A DNA stretch of 26,229 nt from Bog-473 sp035947875 (GTDB lineage: Bacteria > Actinomycetota > Acidimicrobiia > Acidimicrobiales > RAAP-2), in contig DASZJQ010000045.1 in NCBI GenBank assembly GCA_035947875.1, forward strand, positions 1 to 26,229, read 5' to 3'. A program made the position numbers and the translations under genes. The notes under the pieces are model-generated. The model was not told where the DNA came from and made no database searches. It saw nothing but the letters and a program-made list of their open reading frames with translations. Below, piece by piece: positions 1 through 7,545 of this stretch; position 1 is the first letter of the stretch, and each line of letters opens with the position of its first letter.

Positions 1-165
1 CGATTCGGCTCCCGACGGCGGCTTCCAGCACACGCCGGCGTGGCCCGACGACACCAGCCCACCCGCGCTCTGGAGGGTGAGCGCCGCCGTGGGCAGGGCG
101 AACAGCGCATCGAGGTTGGCTTTGACGGGCTTGGTCCGCCCCAGCAGCGTGTCGAACAGTCCCAC
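1..165 (-). CDS. pspAB: PspA-associated protein PspAB, N-terminal part (cut by window edge)
   Basis: Fifty-five codons are read from a GTG at 165 to the window edge with no stop. The N-terminus runs V-GLFDTLLGRTKPVKANLDA, followed by LFALPTAALTLQ and a GLVSSGHAGVCWKP segment. This is how I recall the PspAB family of actinobacterial PspA-associated proteins beginning. The start lies 15 nt after the htpX stop, in the same direction, so it is the third gene of a pspA-htpX-pspAB operon. No clear Shine-Dalgarno is visible, so it may depend on translational coupling. The biochemical role of PspAB is poorly known; the context is envelope stress. The C-terminal part lies outside the window. Confidence 0.75.
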   Translation of the reverse strand, partial: MGLFDTLLGRTKPVKANLDALFALPTAALTLQSAGGLVSSGHAGVCWKPPSGAES

Positions 166-180
166 CGTGAACGGGGGAGA

Positions 181-1137
181 TCAGTTGGCGTGACCGAGCT
201 GACGTTCCAGCTCGTCGAGTTGGGCCAGGCGGCGCTCGAGGGTGGGGTGCGTGCGGAAGAGGCCACCAAAGCTGAAACCGCCGCCGCCCTGGTCCTGGGC
301 GCCCTGGCTCCCGGAGACCGCCGGCACGAAGAAGAAGGCGTTGAACGGCTCGGACGCCCGCAGGTCCTTGGTCGGTATACGCCCGATCTCGCCGCTGATC
401 TTGACCAGCGCAGCGGCCAGTTGGGATGGCCGCCCGATGAGGATGGCCCCGGAGCGGTCAGCCGCCAGCTCGCGATAGCGGGAGAGAGCCATGGTGAGCA
501 GGAAGCTCACGAAGTACACCACCACGGACACCAGCATGACGATCATCTCGATCAAGACGAGTTGACTCCCGCTGTTGTTGTTACCGCCCCCGCGACCGCC
601 GCCGAAGATCTCCGAATAGAACATGACCCGGGTCAAGAGCCCCGCGATCATGCCCAGACCGCTGGCGATGGTCATGATCGCCACGTCGCGGTGAGCCACA
701 TGCGAGATTTCGTGGGCCAGCACCGCTTCGACTTCGGCTTCGTCGAGTCGCCGCAAGAGCCCCGACGTGGCGCACACCACCGCCGCCTTGGGACTGCGAC
801 CGGTGGCAAAGGCGTTGGGTATGTCCGTGTCGGCGATGGCCACCCGCGGCTTGGGCATGTCGGCCAGCGCGCAGAGGCGGTCGATCACACCGTGCAGTTC
901 GGGTGCCTCCTCCGGCGTGACCTCCTTGGCGTGCATGGCGAACATGGCGATCTTGTCGCTGAAGAAGTACTGGCAGAAGAGAAGGCCGAACGCAATGACC
1001 AGGATCAGGACCAGGCTTTTGAGGAAAATGAAGAGCACCCCGATGAGGATCGCGTAGAGGACGACGAGGAAGAACCCCGTCATCAACATGCGTCTGGTCA
1101 GGCCACGGTCGGGCTTGATGTTGTGGGCCAATGCCAT
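181..1137 (-). CDS. htpX: HtpX-type membrane zinc metalloprotease (M48)
   Basis: A 318-residue membrane protease that degrades misfolded or damaged membrane proteins. Two hydrophobic segments lie near residues 18-38 and 40-60. The zinc motif HEISH is at 142-146, and the probable third ligand is E223 in SRYRELAADR. A pair of further hydrophobic stretches (about 152-172 and 193-216) flanks a Gly/Asn-rich loop GGGRGGGNNNSGS (about 179-191). Length and motif order fit bacterial HtpX (about 280-330 aa). The ATG shares one base with the pspA stop (TAATG), so translation is coupled to pspA. pspAB follows 15 nt downstream. The pspA-htpX linkage suggests a joint response to inner-membrane damage. Confidence 0.95.
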   Translation of the reverse strand: MALAHNIKPDRGLTRRMLMTGFFLVVLYAILIGVLFIFLKSLVLILVIAFGLLFCQYFFSDKIAMFAMHAKEVTPEEAPELHGVIDRLCALADMPKPRVAIADTDIPNAFATGRSPKAAVVCATSGLLRRLDEAEVEAVLAHEISHVAHRDVAIMTIASGLGMIAGLLTRVMFYSEIFGGGRGGGNNNSGSQLVLIEMIVMLVSVVVYFVSFLLTMALSRYRELAADRSGAILIGRPSQLAAALVKISGEIGRIPTKDLRASEPFNAFFFVPAVSGSQGAQDQGGGGFSFGGLFRTHPTLERRLAQLDELERQLGHAN

Positions 1138-1898
1138 TAGGTGGTTCCTCCTGCTTCGCCGCCGTCGGCGGCCGGGAGGGCGGCGGCGTCGGCGCCTCCT
1201 GCTCCCAGCTCGGCCTTCAGGGCGGCCAACTCATTGTCGACCTGGGACGTCGATGTCACCTTGTCGAGCTCTTTTTGAATGTCGTCGACCGGGGCGCTGA
1301 GATCGTTGATGGCGCCCGAGGCGATGAGCTCATCGAGCGCGCCCGCCCGCGCCTGCATGCCGGCGATCTTGTCCTGGGCCCGCTGCATGGCCGCGCCGGA
1401 ATTACCCATGGAGTCCGAGATTCCCGAGACGGCCTCGTTGACCTTCGTCGTGGCTTCGGCGGCGGTGTAACTGGCCTTGAGCGTTTCCTTTCTGGTGCGG
1501 AACTGCTCCACCCGGGATTGCAGCTGCTGGGAGGTGTCCACCAGCTTCTGCTCCTGCTCGATGATCTGGTCATGCTGGACCTTGAGGTCGGTCAACTGCT
1601 CGCCCAGCGCGGCCCGCCGGGCCAGCGCTTCGCGGGCCAGGTCCTCGTTGCTTTGTTGCAATGCCGCCTTGGCCTGGCCCTGGAGTTTGTCCGCTTGCTT
1701 TTGCAGGCCCTGAGCCTGCAGCTCGATGCGCTTCCGGGCGGTGGCCACGTCGGCCACGCTGCGCCGGATCTTCTGGAGCTGCTGCAGCTGCTGCTCGTAG
1801 GACAGATCGAGCATGTCGCGGGGGTCTTCGGCCTTGTCCAAGGCCTTGTTGGCCTTCGCCTGGAATATCCCCTTGATCCTCTGCCACGTACCTGCCAT
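1137..1898 (-). CDS. pspA: PspA/IM30 family envelope-stress protein
   Basis: A 253-residue, almost wholly alpha-helical coiled-coil protein, starting MAGTWQRIKGIFQAKANKAL, which is the usual amphipathic PspA N-terminus. Residues about 25-210 are charged heptad-like helix rich in Q, E, K and A (QQLQQLQKIRRSVADV, KRIELQAQGLQKQADKLQ). The Ala/Gly-rich tail (from about 230) is probably disordered. PspA oligomers bind and stabilise damaged inner membrane. An in-frame ATG 13 codons upstream exists, but the N-terminal PspA motif favours the start at 1898, which also sits 8 nt from a TATGCT element. Its stop overlaps the htpX start. It is first in its operon. Confidence 0.93.
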   Translation of the reverse strand: MAGTWQRIKGIFQAKANKALDKAEDPRDMLDLSYEQQLQQLQKIRRSVADVATARKRIELQAQGLQKQADKLQGQAKAALQQSNEDLAREALARRAALGEQLTDLKVQHDQIIEQEQKLVDTSQQLQSRVEQFRTRKETLKASYTAAEATTKVNEAVSGISDSMGNSGAAMQRAQDKIAGMQARAGALDELIASGAINDLSAPVDDIQKELDKVTSTSQVDNELAALKAELGAGGADAAALPAADGGEAGGTT

Positions 1899-1906
1899 AG
1901 ATACCG

Positions 1907-1912
1907 AGCATA
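1907..1912 (-). promoter_or_regulatory. Candidate -10 element for pspA-htpX-pspAB
   Basis: TATGCT on the minus strand ends 8 nt before the pspA ATG. A TTGCCC lies about 19 nt further upstream. The spacing would give an mRNA with almost no leader. It is back to back with the mca promoter in a 77-nt divergent gap. Seen by eye only. Confidence 0.4.
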
Positions 1913-1962
1913 AGGCCCAGCGGTGGCCGAGGGGCAACGGCCGCTCTCCGCCCCGGCGCCGC

Positions 1963-1968
1963 TAAGGT
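1963..1968 (+). promoter_or_regulatory. Leaderless -10 element for mca
   Basis: TAAGGT ends 7 nt before the GTG of mca, and no Shine-Dalgarno lies between. This TANNNT-to-start spacing is the actinobacterial leaderless pattern, with transcription predicted to begin at the start codon. Confidence 0.6.
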
Positions 1969-1975
1969 CGGCGCC

Positions 1976-2839
1976 GTGCCTGACCGTCTCTGCCTGCTCT
2001 CCGTGCACGCCCACCCCGACGATGAATCCTCCAAGGGAGCTAGCACGGTGGCCCGCTACCACGCCGAGGGCGTCCACACGGTGCTGGTGTGCTGCACGGG
2101 AGGCGAGGAGGGGGACATCCTCAACCCGGCCATGGACACCCCCGAGGTCCGGGCCGACATCGGGCGGGTCCGGATGGCCGAGCTCAAGGCGGCCACCGAC
2201 ATCATTGGCTACGACGACACCGTCATGCTGGGCTACCGCGACTCGGGCATGCCCGACACCGAGGCCAACGCCCGACCCGACAGCTTCGCCCAGGCACCGC
2301 TGGACGAGGCGGTCGGGCGCCTGGTGGCCATCATCCGGCGGGAGCGGCCCCAGGTCATCATCACCTACCCCGACGGGCAGAACGAATACCCCCATCCCGA
2401 CCACCTGCGGGTCCACGAGATCTCACTGCCGGCCTTCGCCGCCGCCGGCGACCCCGACCGCTTCCCCGACGCCGGCCCGCCGTTCACCCCGTCCAAGCTC
2501 TACTACTCCGTCTGGCCGGCCGAGCGGTTCCGCCAGATCCACGCCAAGTTCCTCGAGCTCGATCTGAAGTCACCCTTCGACGAGAAGTGGCTGGCGCGCC
2601 TGACCCGGGATGAGCCCTACACGACGACCATCGACATCACCGGCTTCGCCGACGTGCGGGGCAACGCGCTCAAGGCCCATGCCACCCAGGTCGACCCCAA
2701 CTCGCCGTTCTGGTTCGGCCTGCCCCCCGAGGTCATGCGCGACATCCATCCGGTCGATCAGTTCCGGTTGGCCCGGAGCCACATCGGCGGGACCGACGTC
2801 AGCGAAGACGATCTGTTCGCGGGGGTGCGGTCCACCTAA
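1976..2839 (+). CDS. mca: Mycothiol S-conjugate amidase (GlcNAc-PI deacetylase/LmbE fold)
   Basis: A 287-residue zinc amidase that cleaves mycothiol S-conjugates to a mercapturic acid and GlcN-Ins, a cytosolic detoxification step. The family motif AHPDDE is at 12-17 (H13 and D16 as zinc ligands, D15 as general base). The second motif HPDH is at 140-143, with H143 the third ligand. The segment MLGYRDSGMPDTEAN (84-98) favours Mca over the biosynthetic deacetylase MshB. The GTG start is supported by the immediate LCLLSVHAHPDDE strand and a TAAGGT element 7 nt upstream. Transcribed alone, divergent from pspA. MshB is the main alternative. Presence of mca implies a mycothiol-producing actinobacterium. 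Confidence 0.9.
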   Translation: MPDRLCLLSVHAHPDDESSKGASTVARYHAEGVHTVLVCCTGGEEGDILNPAMDTPEVRADIGRVRMAELKAATDIIGYDDTVMLGYRDSGMPDTEANARPDSFAQAPLDEAVGRLVAIIRRERPQVIITYPDGQNEYPHPDHLRVHEISLPAFAAAGDPDRFPDAGPPFTPSKLYYSVWPAERFRQIHAKFLELDLKSPFDEKWLARLTRDEPYTTTIDITGFADVRGNALKAHATQVDPNSPFWFGLPPEVMRDIHPVDQFRLARSHIGGTDVSEDDLFAGVRST

Positions 2840-2857
2840 GGGGACCAGGCTCGCTCG

Positions 2858-2905
2858 CAGAGGTCACTGCTCAGTTCAGAGGTCACTGCTCAGTTCAGAG
2901 GTCAC
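2858..2905. repeat. 19-bp tandem direct repeat, 2.5 copies
   Basis: The unit CAGAGGTCACTGCTCAGTT occurs exactly at 2858-2876 and 2877-2895, then its first 10 nt at 2896-2905. A further AGGTCA follows at 2910-2915. Each full unit contains a short ACTG-ct-CAGT inverted repeat. It lies in the gap between the convergent 3' ends of mca and the small minus-strand gene. Confidence 0.9.
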
Positions 2906-2927
2906 GCATAGGTCAGAGGACAGTGCA

Positions 2928-2963
2928 GGGTACGGAGGGTACGCAGGGTGCGCAGGGCACGCC
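2928..2963. repeat. 9-bp degenerate tandem repeat, 4 copies
   Basis: Four 9-mers run head to tail: GGGTACGGA, GGGTACGCA, GGGTGCGCA, GGGCACGCC. The block abuts the stop codon (2964-2966) of the minus-strand gene and sits 22 nt after the 19-bp repeat block. A unit length of three codons suggests slippage, possibly in former coding sequence. Confidence 0.8.
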
Positions 2964-3347
2964 TCAGTCATCGCCCTCCGCCTCACCCTCGAGGCCGCCC
3001 GGCTCCACCTCCGGCTCTCGCTCCGACTCGGGCGCACCCACCGCAAGGTCGACCGGCGGAGCTAGATGGGCCGTCATGGCGCACAGGAGCTGGTCGAGGT
3101 CGTGGACCTTCCACCCGGGGATCATGAGGGGCGTCACCGAACCGGCGCCACGCAGAATGAGCAGGACACTGCCTTTGCGCTGCTCCATCTCCCAGGTGGA
3201 CACCCGATCCCATTCCAGCATCCGGGCCTCTTCGCCCGGTCGAAGGATCTGGACCCCCTTCGGCGAGATGGAGATATCGAAGGCCCCGTCACCCTTGCGC
3301 CGTGACTTCGTGACCAACGTGACGCCCCGCAGCGTCGTTTCCGGCAC
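2964..3347 (-). CDS. Hypothetical protein with acidic tail
   Basis: A 127-residue soluble protein of unknown function with a GTG start. Residues about 1-90 look like a small beta-rich domain: FDISISPKGVQILRPG, then EWDRVSTWEMEQRKGSVLLILRG, then a PLMIPGWKVHDLDQLLCAM helix. The W-D-R-V-S strand pattern is reminiscent of bacterial PH-like domains, which is only an impression. The last 25 residues are acidic and probably disordered (PESEREPEVEPGGLEGEAEGDD). It starts 3 nt after the stop of the ChbG-like gene and is the last gene of the purK-purE operon. Tandem repeats follow directly after its stop. Confidence 0.75.
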   Translation of the reverse strand: MPETTLRGVTLVTKSRRKGDGAFDISISPKGVQILRPGEEARMLEWDRVSTWEMEQRKGSVLLILRGAGSVTPLMIPGWKVHDLDQLLCAMTAHLAPPVDLAVGAPESEREPEVEPGGLEGEAEGDD

Positions 3348-3350
3348 CGG

Positions 3351-4196
3351 TCAGCCTCCGAATCGAGCCAGTTCCCGCAGGGGACGGAATCCGATGAGGG
3401 TGGCTCCGGCCGCGTCCAGCGCCTGGCCGACCCAGTCCTCCGTGCAGATCATCCGATAGTCGTCGACCCGGGCCTCCCAGTCATCGGTGGCCAGCGACCG
3501 CAGCTCGGCGCTGTCGACGGCGGGGTGCAGGTGGAGTTCGGTGACCCCAGGTCGCAGCGTGGCCAGGTCCTGCTTGAACAAGTCGCGCGAGCCGACTCCG
3601 GGAATGAAGCGCATGTGGTCGGTGAAGACCGCTCCCGCCTCGGCGGCCACGGCGCGAGCGGGGAAGCCCAGGAAGCGCTCCATACCGGGACCGACCATGC
3701 GCAGGGGCAGCCCGAATTCGATGGCCATGTCGAGGTAGATGTCGAAGAATTCAGGGCGGAGTTGCAGGGTGCCCATGTGCGAGTCGAGATGGCTCACGTC
3801 GAAGCCCCAGAGGATGGCCCGCTCGATCTGGGCTCGGCACTCGCGCCGCACCTCGTCGAGGTCGGCGTGGTCCCACACATCCTCGATGGTGCGCGGAAAG
3901 CCCCCGTCGCCGCCCAGCAGTGACGGCGCGATGGTGATGGGACCCCAACGGTAGAGCTCGTACTCGGCGTTCAGGGTGAGGTGCACGCCGACGTCCTCGC
4001 CTCGATACCGGCTCGACGCCTCCCGGGCCCACGGACACGGCACCATCAGCGTGGCGCTGGTGACGGTCCCCGTGTGCAGGCAATCGAAGACGCCCACGTT
4101 GGCCGAGTGGCACGATCCCAGGTCATCGGCGTTGATGATGACCAGCCTGGCGTCGGCCGGGTACCCGAGCCGTTGGGCCAGCGTGGGTTCACTCAT
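3351..4196 (-). CDS. ChbG/YdjC-like carbohydrate deacetylase
   Basis: A 281-residue member of the ChbG/HpnK (YdjC) family, metal-dependent deacetylases acting on N-acetylated sugars or hopanoid-linked sugars. Family marks are NADDLG at 23-28 (D25 as metal/base residue), GVHLTLNAEYE around 70-80 (H72), HLDSHMG at 136-142 (H136 and H140) and ELHLHP near the C-terminus. Length is typical. Its ATG overlaps the purE stop by 4 nt (ATGA), so it is translated with the purine genes. The link to purine synthesis is probably one of co-expression. The actual sugar substrate cannot be read from the sequence. Confidence 0.85.
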   Translation of the reverse strand: MSEPTLAQRLGYPADARLVIINADDLGSCHSANVGVFDCLHTGTVTSATLMVPCPWAREASSRYRGEDVGVHLTLNAEYELYRWGPITIAPSLLGGDGGFPRTIEDVWDHADLDEVRRECRAQIERAILWGFDVSHLDSHMGTLQLRPEFFDIYLDMAIEFGLPLRMVGPGMERFLGFPARAVAAEAGAVFTDHMRFIPGVGSRDLFKQDLATLRPGVTELHLHPAVDSAELRSLATDDWEARVDDYRMICTEDWVGQALDAAGATLIGFRPLRELARFGG

Positions 4197-4756
4197 GCCC
4201 CTCGGTTCCCTTCGATCCCCTCGTCGCCCCGTCGGCTCATGGCCACGTCGGCGTCCTGGGCCCGGGCCGTGTCGGCCAGGCCCGCTTGGAACTCCACCAT
4301 GGCGGCGGTCAGCTTGACGTCATTCACCGCCAGGATACGGACGGCCAGGAGGCCGGCATTGCGCGCGCCGTTGACGGCCACCGTGGCCACGGGCACGCCC
4401 CGCGGCATCTGGACGATCGAGAGCAACGAGTCCAGGCCGTCCAGCTGTGACAACGCCACCGGCACGCCGATCACTGGCAGGGGAGTGACGGCGGCCAGCA
4501 TCCCCGGCAGGTGGGCAGCCCCCCCCGCCCCGGCGATGATCACCTTGAGCCCCGTCCCGGCGGCGCCGTGGCCGAACGCCAGCATGTCGTCGGGCGTGCG
4601 ATGGGCCGAGACCACCCGGACCTCATGGGGGAGGCCGAACTCCGCCAGCACGTCCGCCGCCCCCTGCATGACGGTCAGGTCGGACGCACTTCCCATGACC
4701 ACGGCCACCACCGGCGCCCCCTCCGCCCCCGCCTTTGACCCCGCCGCGGCGGCCAC
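4193..4756 (-). CDS. purE: N5-carboxyaminoimidazole ribonucleotide mutase
   Basis: A 187-residue class I PurE that converts N5-CAIR to CAIR in purine biosynthesis. Conserved GSASD at 22-26, SAHRTP at 50-55 and GAGGAAHLPGM at 77-87 line the active site. I chose the GTG at 4756 because it overlaps the purK stop (TAGTG), and longer versions only add purK-overlapping sequence. The first 15 residues (V-AAAAGSKAGAEGAP) are low complexity, so a start nearer APVVAVVMGS cannot be excluded. The C-terminal tail beyond about 165 is polar and longer than minimal PurE. Coupled to purK upstream and to the deacetylase downstream. Confidence 0.93.
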   Translation of the reverse strand: MAAAAGSKAGAEGAPVVAVVMGSASDLTVMQGAADVLAEFGLPHEVRVVSAHRTPDDMLAFGHGAAGTGLKVIIAGAGGAAHLPGMLAAVTPLPVIGVPVALSQLDGLDSLLSIVQMPRGVPVATVAVNGARNAGLLAVRILAVNDVKLTAAMVEFQAGLADTARAQDADVAMSRRGDEGIEGNRGA

Positions 4757-5922
4757 TAGGCCGACCCCGTGGGAAGGTCGAGGCCGTCGGGCCGGGGCGT
4801 CCCCATGGCCAGGGCTGCCGCCCACGCCAGGCTCCGCACCTCCCCCGCGTCATCTCCGCAGACCGTCACGTGTCCCAGTTTGCGTCCTGGCCGGCCCTCT
4901 TTGCCATAGAGGTGGACGTGGGCGCCCGGAACGGCCAGGCCCGCGGGGAGCAGCGCGACCGGGTCCTCCCCGGCCGCGCTGCCGAAAATATTGACGCTGG
5001 CCACCCGGGCGTGTTGGAGCGCCGTGGTTCCCAGCGGCAGGTCCAGGACGGCGCGCAGGTGGTTCTCGAACTGCGACGTGACGGCGCCCTCGATGGTCCA
5101 ATGACCCGAATTGTGGGGTCGGGCCGCGATCTCGTTGACCAGCAACCGGCCATCGGTGGACCAGAAGAGCTCCACGGCCAGCACGCCCACGGCCTCGACG
5201 ATCCCGGCCACCCGCTGCCCCAGGGTGACCGCCTCCGCCATGAGCTCGGGCGGGAGCCGGCCCGGGACGAGGACCTCCCGGCACACCCCGCCGACCTGGG
5301 CCGTCTCGACCGCCGGCCAGGCCACCGCCTCCCCCGACGGGCGTCGGGCCACCATGATGGCCAACTCGGCCCGCAACGGCACCATCTCCTCGACCAACAC
5401 CGACCCCCGCAGGTGCTCCACCACCTCTGCCGCGGCGGCCAGCTCGTTGACCGGCCACACGCCCTTGCCGTCGTAGCCGCCGCGGACGGCCTTGAGCACC
5501 ACCGGCCACCCGTGGTCCGTGGCGAAGGCCCCGATTGCCTCCACGGCCCGTTTCTGGGGGCCCGACTCCTCCAGGTCCACCACGATGTGGGCCGGCCCGG
5601 CGATGTCCGCCGCCACGAGCACCCGGCGCATGTGCGCCTTGTCCACCGCCACCTCCAAGGTGGCCACCCCGGGTCGTACGACGACGCCTTCGGCGACCAG
5701 CGTCCGCAAGAGCGACAGGTCGACCTGCTCATGGTCGAAGGTCATCACCTCGCAGCGCGCCGCCAGCGCACGCAGGTCGGACTCGACCAGTGGCGACCCG
5801 ATCACCACCTCGGCGGCCACGTCGCAGGCGGCATCGTCGGGGTGCTCGGCCAGCACCACCATGGAGAGTCCGAGCTCGCTGGCGGCCTCGCCGGCCATCC
5901 GGGCCAGCTGCCCTCCTCCCAC
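4756..5922 (-). CDS. purK: N5-carboxyaminoimidazole ribonucleotide synthetase (ATP-grasp)
   Basis: A 388-residue ATP-grasp enzyme that makes N5-CAIR from AIR, bicarbonate and ATP. It has GGGQLARM at the N-terminus, FDHEQV (about 63-68), the ATP-grasp loop KAVRGGYDGKGVW, EEMVPLRAEL, and the metal-binding NEIAARPHNSGHWTIEG block. First gene of the purK-purE-deacetylase-hypothetical operon. The GTG at 5922 begins inside the first Rossmann strand (V-GGGQ). The frame stays open upstream and reads LKTHHVGVVGGGQLARM from a CTG at 5946 that has GAGG 8 nt before it, so the real protein may be 8 residues longer. It is divergent from the LLM gene at 6014. Confidence 0.93.
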   Translation of the reverse strand: MGGGQLARMAGEAASELGLSMVVLAEHPDDAACDVAAEVVIGSPLVESDLRALAARCEVMTFDHEQVDLSLLRTLVAEGVVVRPGVATLEVAVDKAHMRRVLVAADIAGPAHIVVDLEESGPQKRAVEAIGAFATDHGWPVVLKAVRGGYDGKGVWPVNELAAAAEVVEHLRGSVLVEEMVPLRAELAIMVARRPSGEAVAWPAVETAQVGGVCREVLVPGRLPPELMAEAVTLGQRVAGIVEAVGVLAVELFWSTDGRLLVNEIAARPHNSGHWTIEGAVTSQFENHLRAVLDLPLGTTALQHARVASVNIFGSAAGEDPVALLPAGLAVPGAHVHLYGKEGRPGRKLGHVTVCGDDAGEVRSLAWAAALAMGTPRPDGLDLPTGSA

Positions 5923-6013
5923 GACTCCGACGTGATGGGTCTTCAGATCGCTAGCCTCAGCGGGAGCAGTGGGCCGGGCACCTCCGGCACACTAGGCGAG
6001 GAGACCGCAGATC

Positions 6014-6937
6014 ATGGCCAAGCCCCTTCGAATCGGAAGCATGATCGACGTCGACCAATCGGTGCCCGGCACGGTGGCCCAACTCGAACGCTTGGCCGAC
6101 GCCGGATTCGACCACGCCTTCGCCGCCCAGATCTTCGGCCACGACGCACTGACCCTGCTGGCGACCATCGGGGCGCAAGTCCCCGGCATTGGCCTCGGCA
6201 CCGGTGTGGTCCCGGTCTACCCGCGCCATCCCATGATGCTGGCCCAGCAAGCCCTCACCGTGCAGTCCGCCACCGCCAACCGCCTCATTCTGGGCATCGG
6301 CCTCTCCCATCAGGTCGTCGTCGAGGGCGTGTGGGGGATCAGCTTCGACAAGCCGGTCCGCTACATGAGGGAGTACCTGGCCGCGTTGATGCCCCTGCTC
6401 AACGGCGAAACCGTCAACGTGACCGGTGAGCGGGTCTCGACCAACGCCTTCGCCCCACTCGATGTGCCCGACGTCAGCGCACCGCCCGTCCTGGTGGCGG
6501 CCTTGGGGAGCGCCATGCTGAAGTTGGCCGGCACCGTGGCCGACGGCACGGTCACCTGGATGACCGGTACCCGGACCATTGACTCGCACATCGCCCCGAC
6601 CATTCGGGCCGCCGCCGAGGCCGCGGGACGCCCAGCTCCGCGCATCGGCGTGTCGCTGCCGGTGTGTGTCACGAGCGACACGGAGGCGGCCGCCGCCTCG
6701 GTCGACCGGGCCTTTGCCATCTACCCGGGCCTGCCCTCCTACAAGGCCATGCTCGACAAGGAGGGTGCGGAACGCCCCTCGGACATCGCATTGCTGGGGG
6801 ACGAGGACGCGGTCGTCGCCGCCATCGAGCGGTTAGCCGCTGCCGGCGCCACCGACTTCGTGGCCTCCATCTCGGGGAATCGGGAGGAACGTGATCGCAC
6901 CTTTGCCGTTCTCAGTGAGCTCGTCCGCTCGAGCTGA
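6014..6937 (+). CDS. LLM-class F420-dependent oxidoreductase
   Basis: A 307-residue luciferase-like TIM-barrel protein, probably using coenzyme F420. It shows LRIGSMIDVDQ at the N-terminus, GFDHAFAAQIFGHDALTLL (about 31-49), the LGTGVVPVYPRHP strand, ILGIGLSHQVVVEG and TVTWMTG. This set matches the actinobacterial subfamily I remember as TIGR03564. The substrate is unknown. The ATG is preceded by GGCGAGGAG with about 10 nt spacing, a clear Shine-Dalgarno, unlike many neighbours. Monocistronic; its stop lies 3 nt from the stop of the convergent DsbA-like gene. Confidence 0.88.
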   Translation: MAKPLRIGSMIDVDQSVPGTVAQLERLADAGFDHAFAAQIFGHDALTLLATIGAQVPGIGLGTGVVPVYPRHPMMLAQQALTVQSATANRLILGIGLSHQVVVEGVWGISFDKPVRYMREYLAALMPLLNGETVNVTGERVSTNAFAPLDVPDVSAPPVLVAALGSAMLKLAGTVADGTVTWMTGTRTIDSHIAPTIRAAAEAAGRPAPRIGVSLPVCVTSDTEAAAASVDRAFAIYPGLPSYKAMLDKEGAERPSDIALLGDEDAVVAAIERLAAAGATDFVASISGNREERDRTFAVLSELVRSS

Positions 6938-6940
6938 CGT

Positions 6941-7540
6941 TCAGCGCGTCAGCGTCGTGAACTTGAACTCGTTGAGGTCGGGCTGATCGTCCATCAGCTG
7001 CACGATCCCCTCGATGGTCCGCCGAGCCAGGGCGCCGTCATCGCCGGGCCGGCTCATCAAGCGCACGAACACGGCGCGCCCGTCGACCACGAAGGTCGGC
7101 ACACCGAAGACGCTCCACTCGCCCACGGCCTGGAGGTGGGCCCGCTCGATCTCGTCAATCGGTTCACCCGAATCGACCTGGGCCAGCACCTTGTCCGCGG
7201 GTACGCCGGCCGCGTCCAGCACTCCGGCCACCGCATCCCGATCTCGCAGGTCGAGCCCGGCGTCGTGGCGGGCCGCGAACAGCGCGTGGTGCACGCCGGC
7301 GAATTGCTCGGGGTACTCGTCGCGCACGACCACACCGGCGGCCAGCGCCATGAGATCGGGCGCCTTGGCGGGGTCGTCCCACGCCGGGATGCCGCCTTCG
7401 GGCACGTGCGCCTGGGTCAGGGAGAAGGGCAGGAACGAGACGTCCCAGTCGGCCCCATCGGCCAACCCGGCCAAGATGTGCTCGTGGGCGTTGCGGGCGA
7501 AGGGACAGCGATAGTCCCACGTGACGGCGAATGGCTTCAT
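6941..7540 (-). CDS. DsbA-family thioredoxin-fold protein, single-cysteine motif
   Basis: A 199-residue protein of the DsbA/FrnE/HCCA-isomerase type. The N-terminal strand MKPFAVTWDYRCPFARNAHEH carries CPFA at 12-15 instead of CxxC, so only one active-site cysteine is present. A helical insertion follows (residues about 50-135: EYPEQFAGVHHALFAARHD). The cis-proline strand is FGVPTFVVDGRAVF. No signal peptide is seen, so it is cytosolic. A single cysteine is compatible with a mycothiol- or glutathione-type isomerase or reductase rather than a disulfide oxidase. Start at the ATG 7540, 5 nt after the PAP2 stop; last gene of the nuclease-PAP2 operon. Confidence 0.82.
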   Translation of the reverse strand: MKPFAVTWDYRCPFARNAHEHILAGLADGADWDVSFLPFSLTQAHVPEGGIPAWDDPAKAPDLMALAAGVVVRDEYPEQFAGVHHALFAARHDAGLDLRDRDAVAGVLDAAGVPADKVLAQVDSGEPIDEIERAHLQAVGEWSVFGVPTFVVDGRAVFVRLMSRPGDDGALARRTIEGIVQLMDDQPDLNEFKFTTLTR

Positions 7541-7545
7541 ACCAG

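Noticed and set aside
40..1140. Open frame of 366 codons on the plus strand
   Set aside because: Antisense to htpX and pspAB; composition of a shadow, rich in H, E and Q.
2840..2963. CRISPR-like array in the repeat region
   Set aside because: The repeats are directly adjacent with no spacers and the units are too short; no cas genes are present. The Cas4-like nuclease at 8133-8906 is a lone RecB-family enzyme.
4735..6429. Open frame of 564 codons on the plus strand
   Set aside because: Antisense to purK and out of frame with the LLM gene. The product is rich in H, R, P and D without any family signature.
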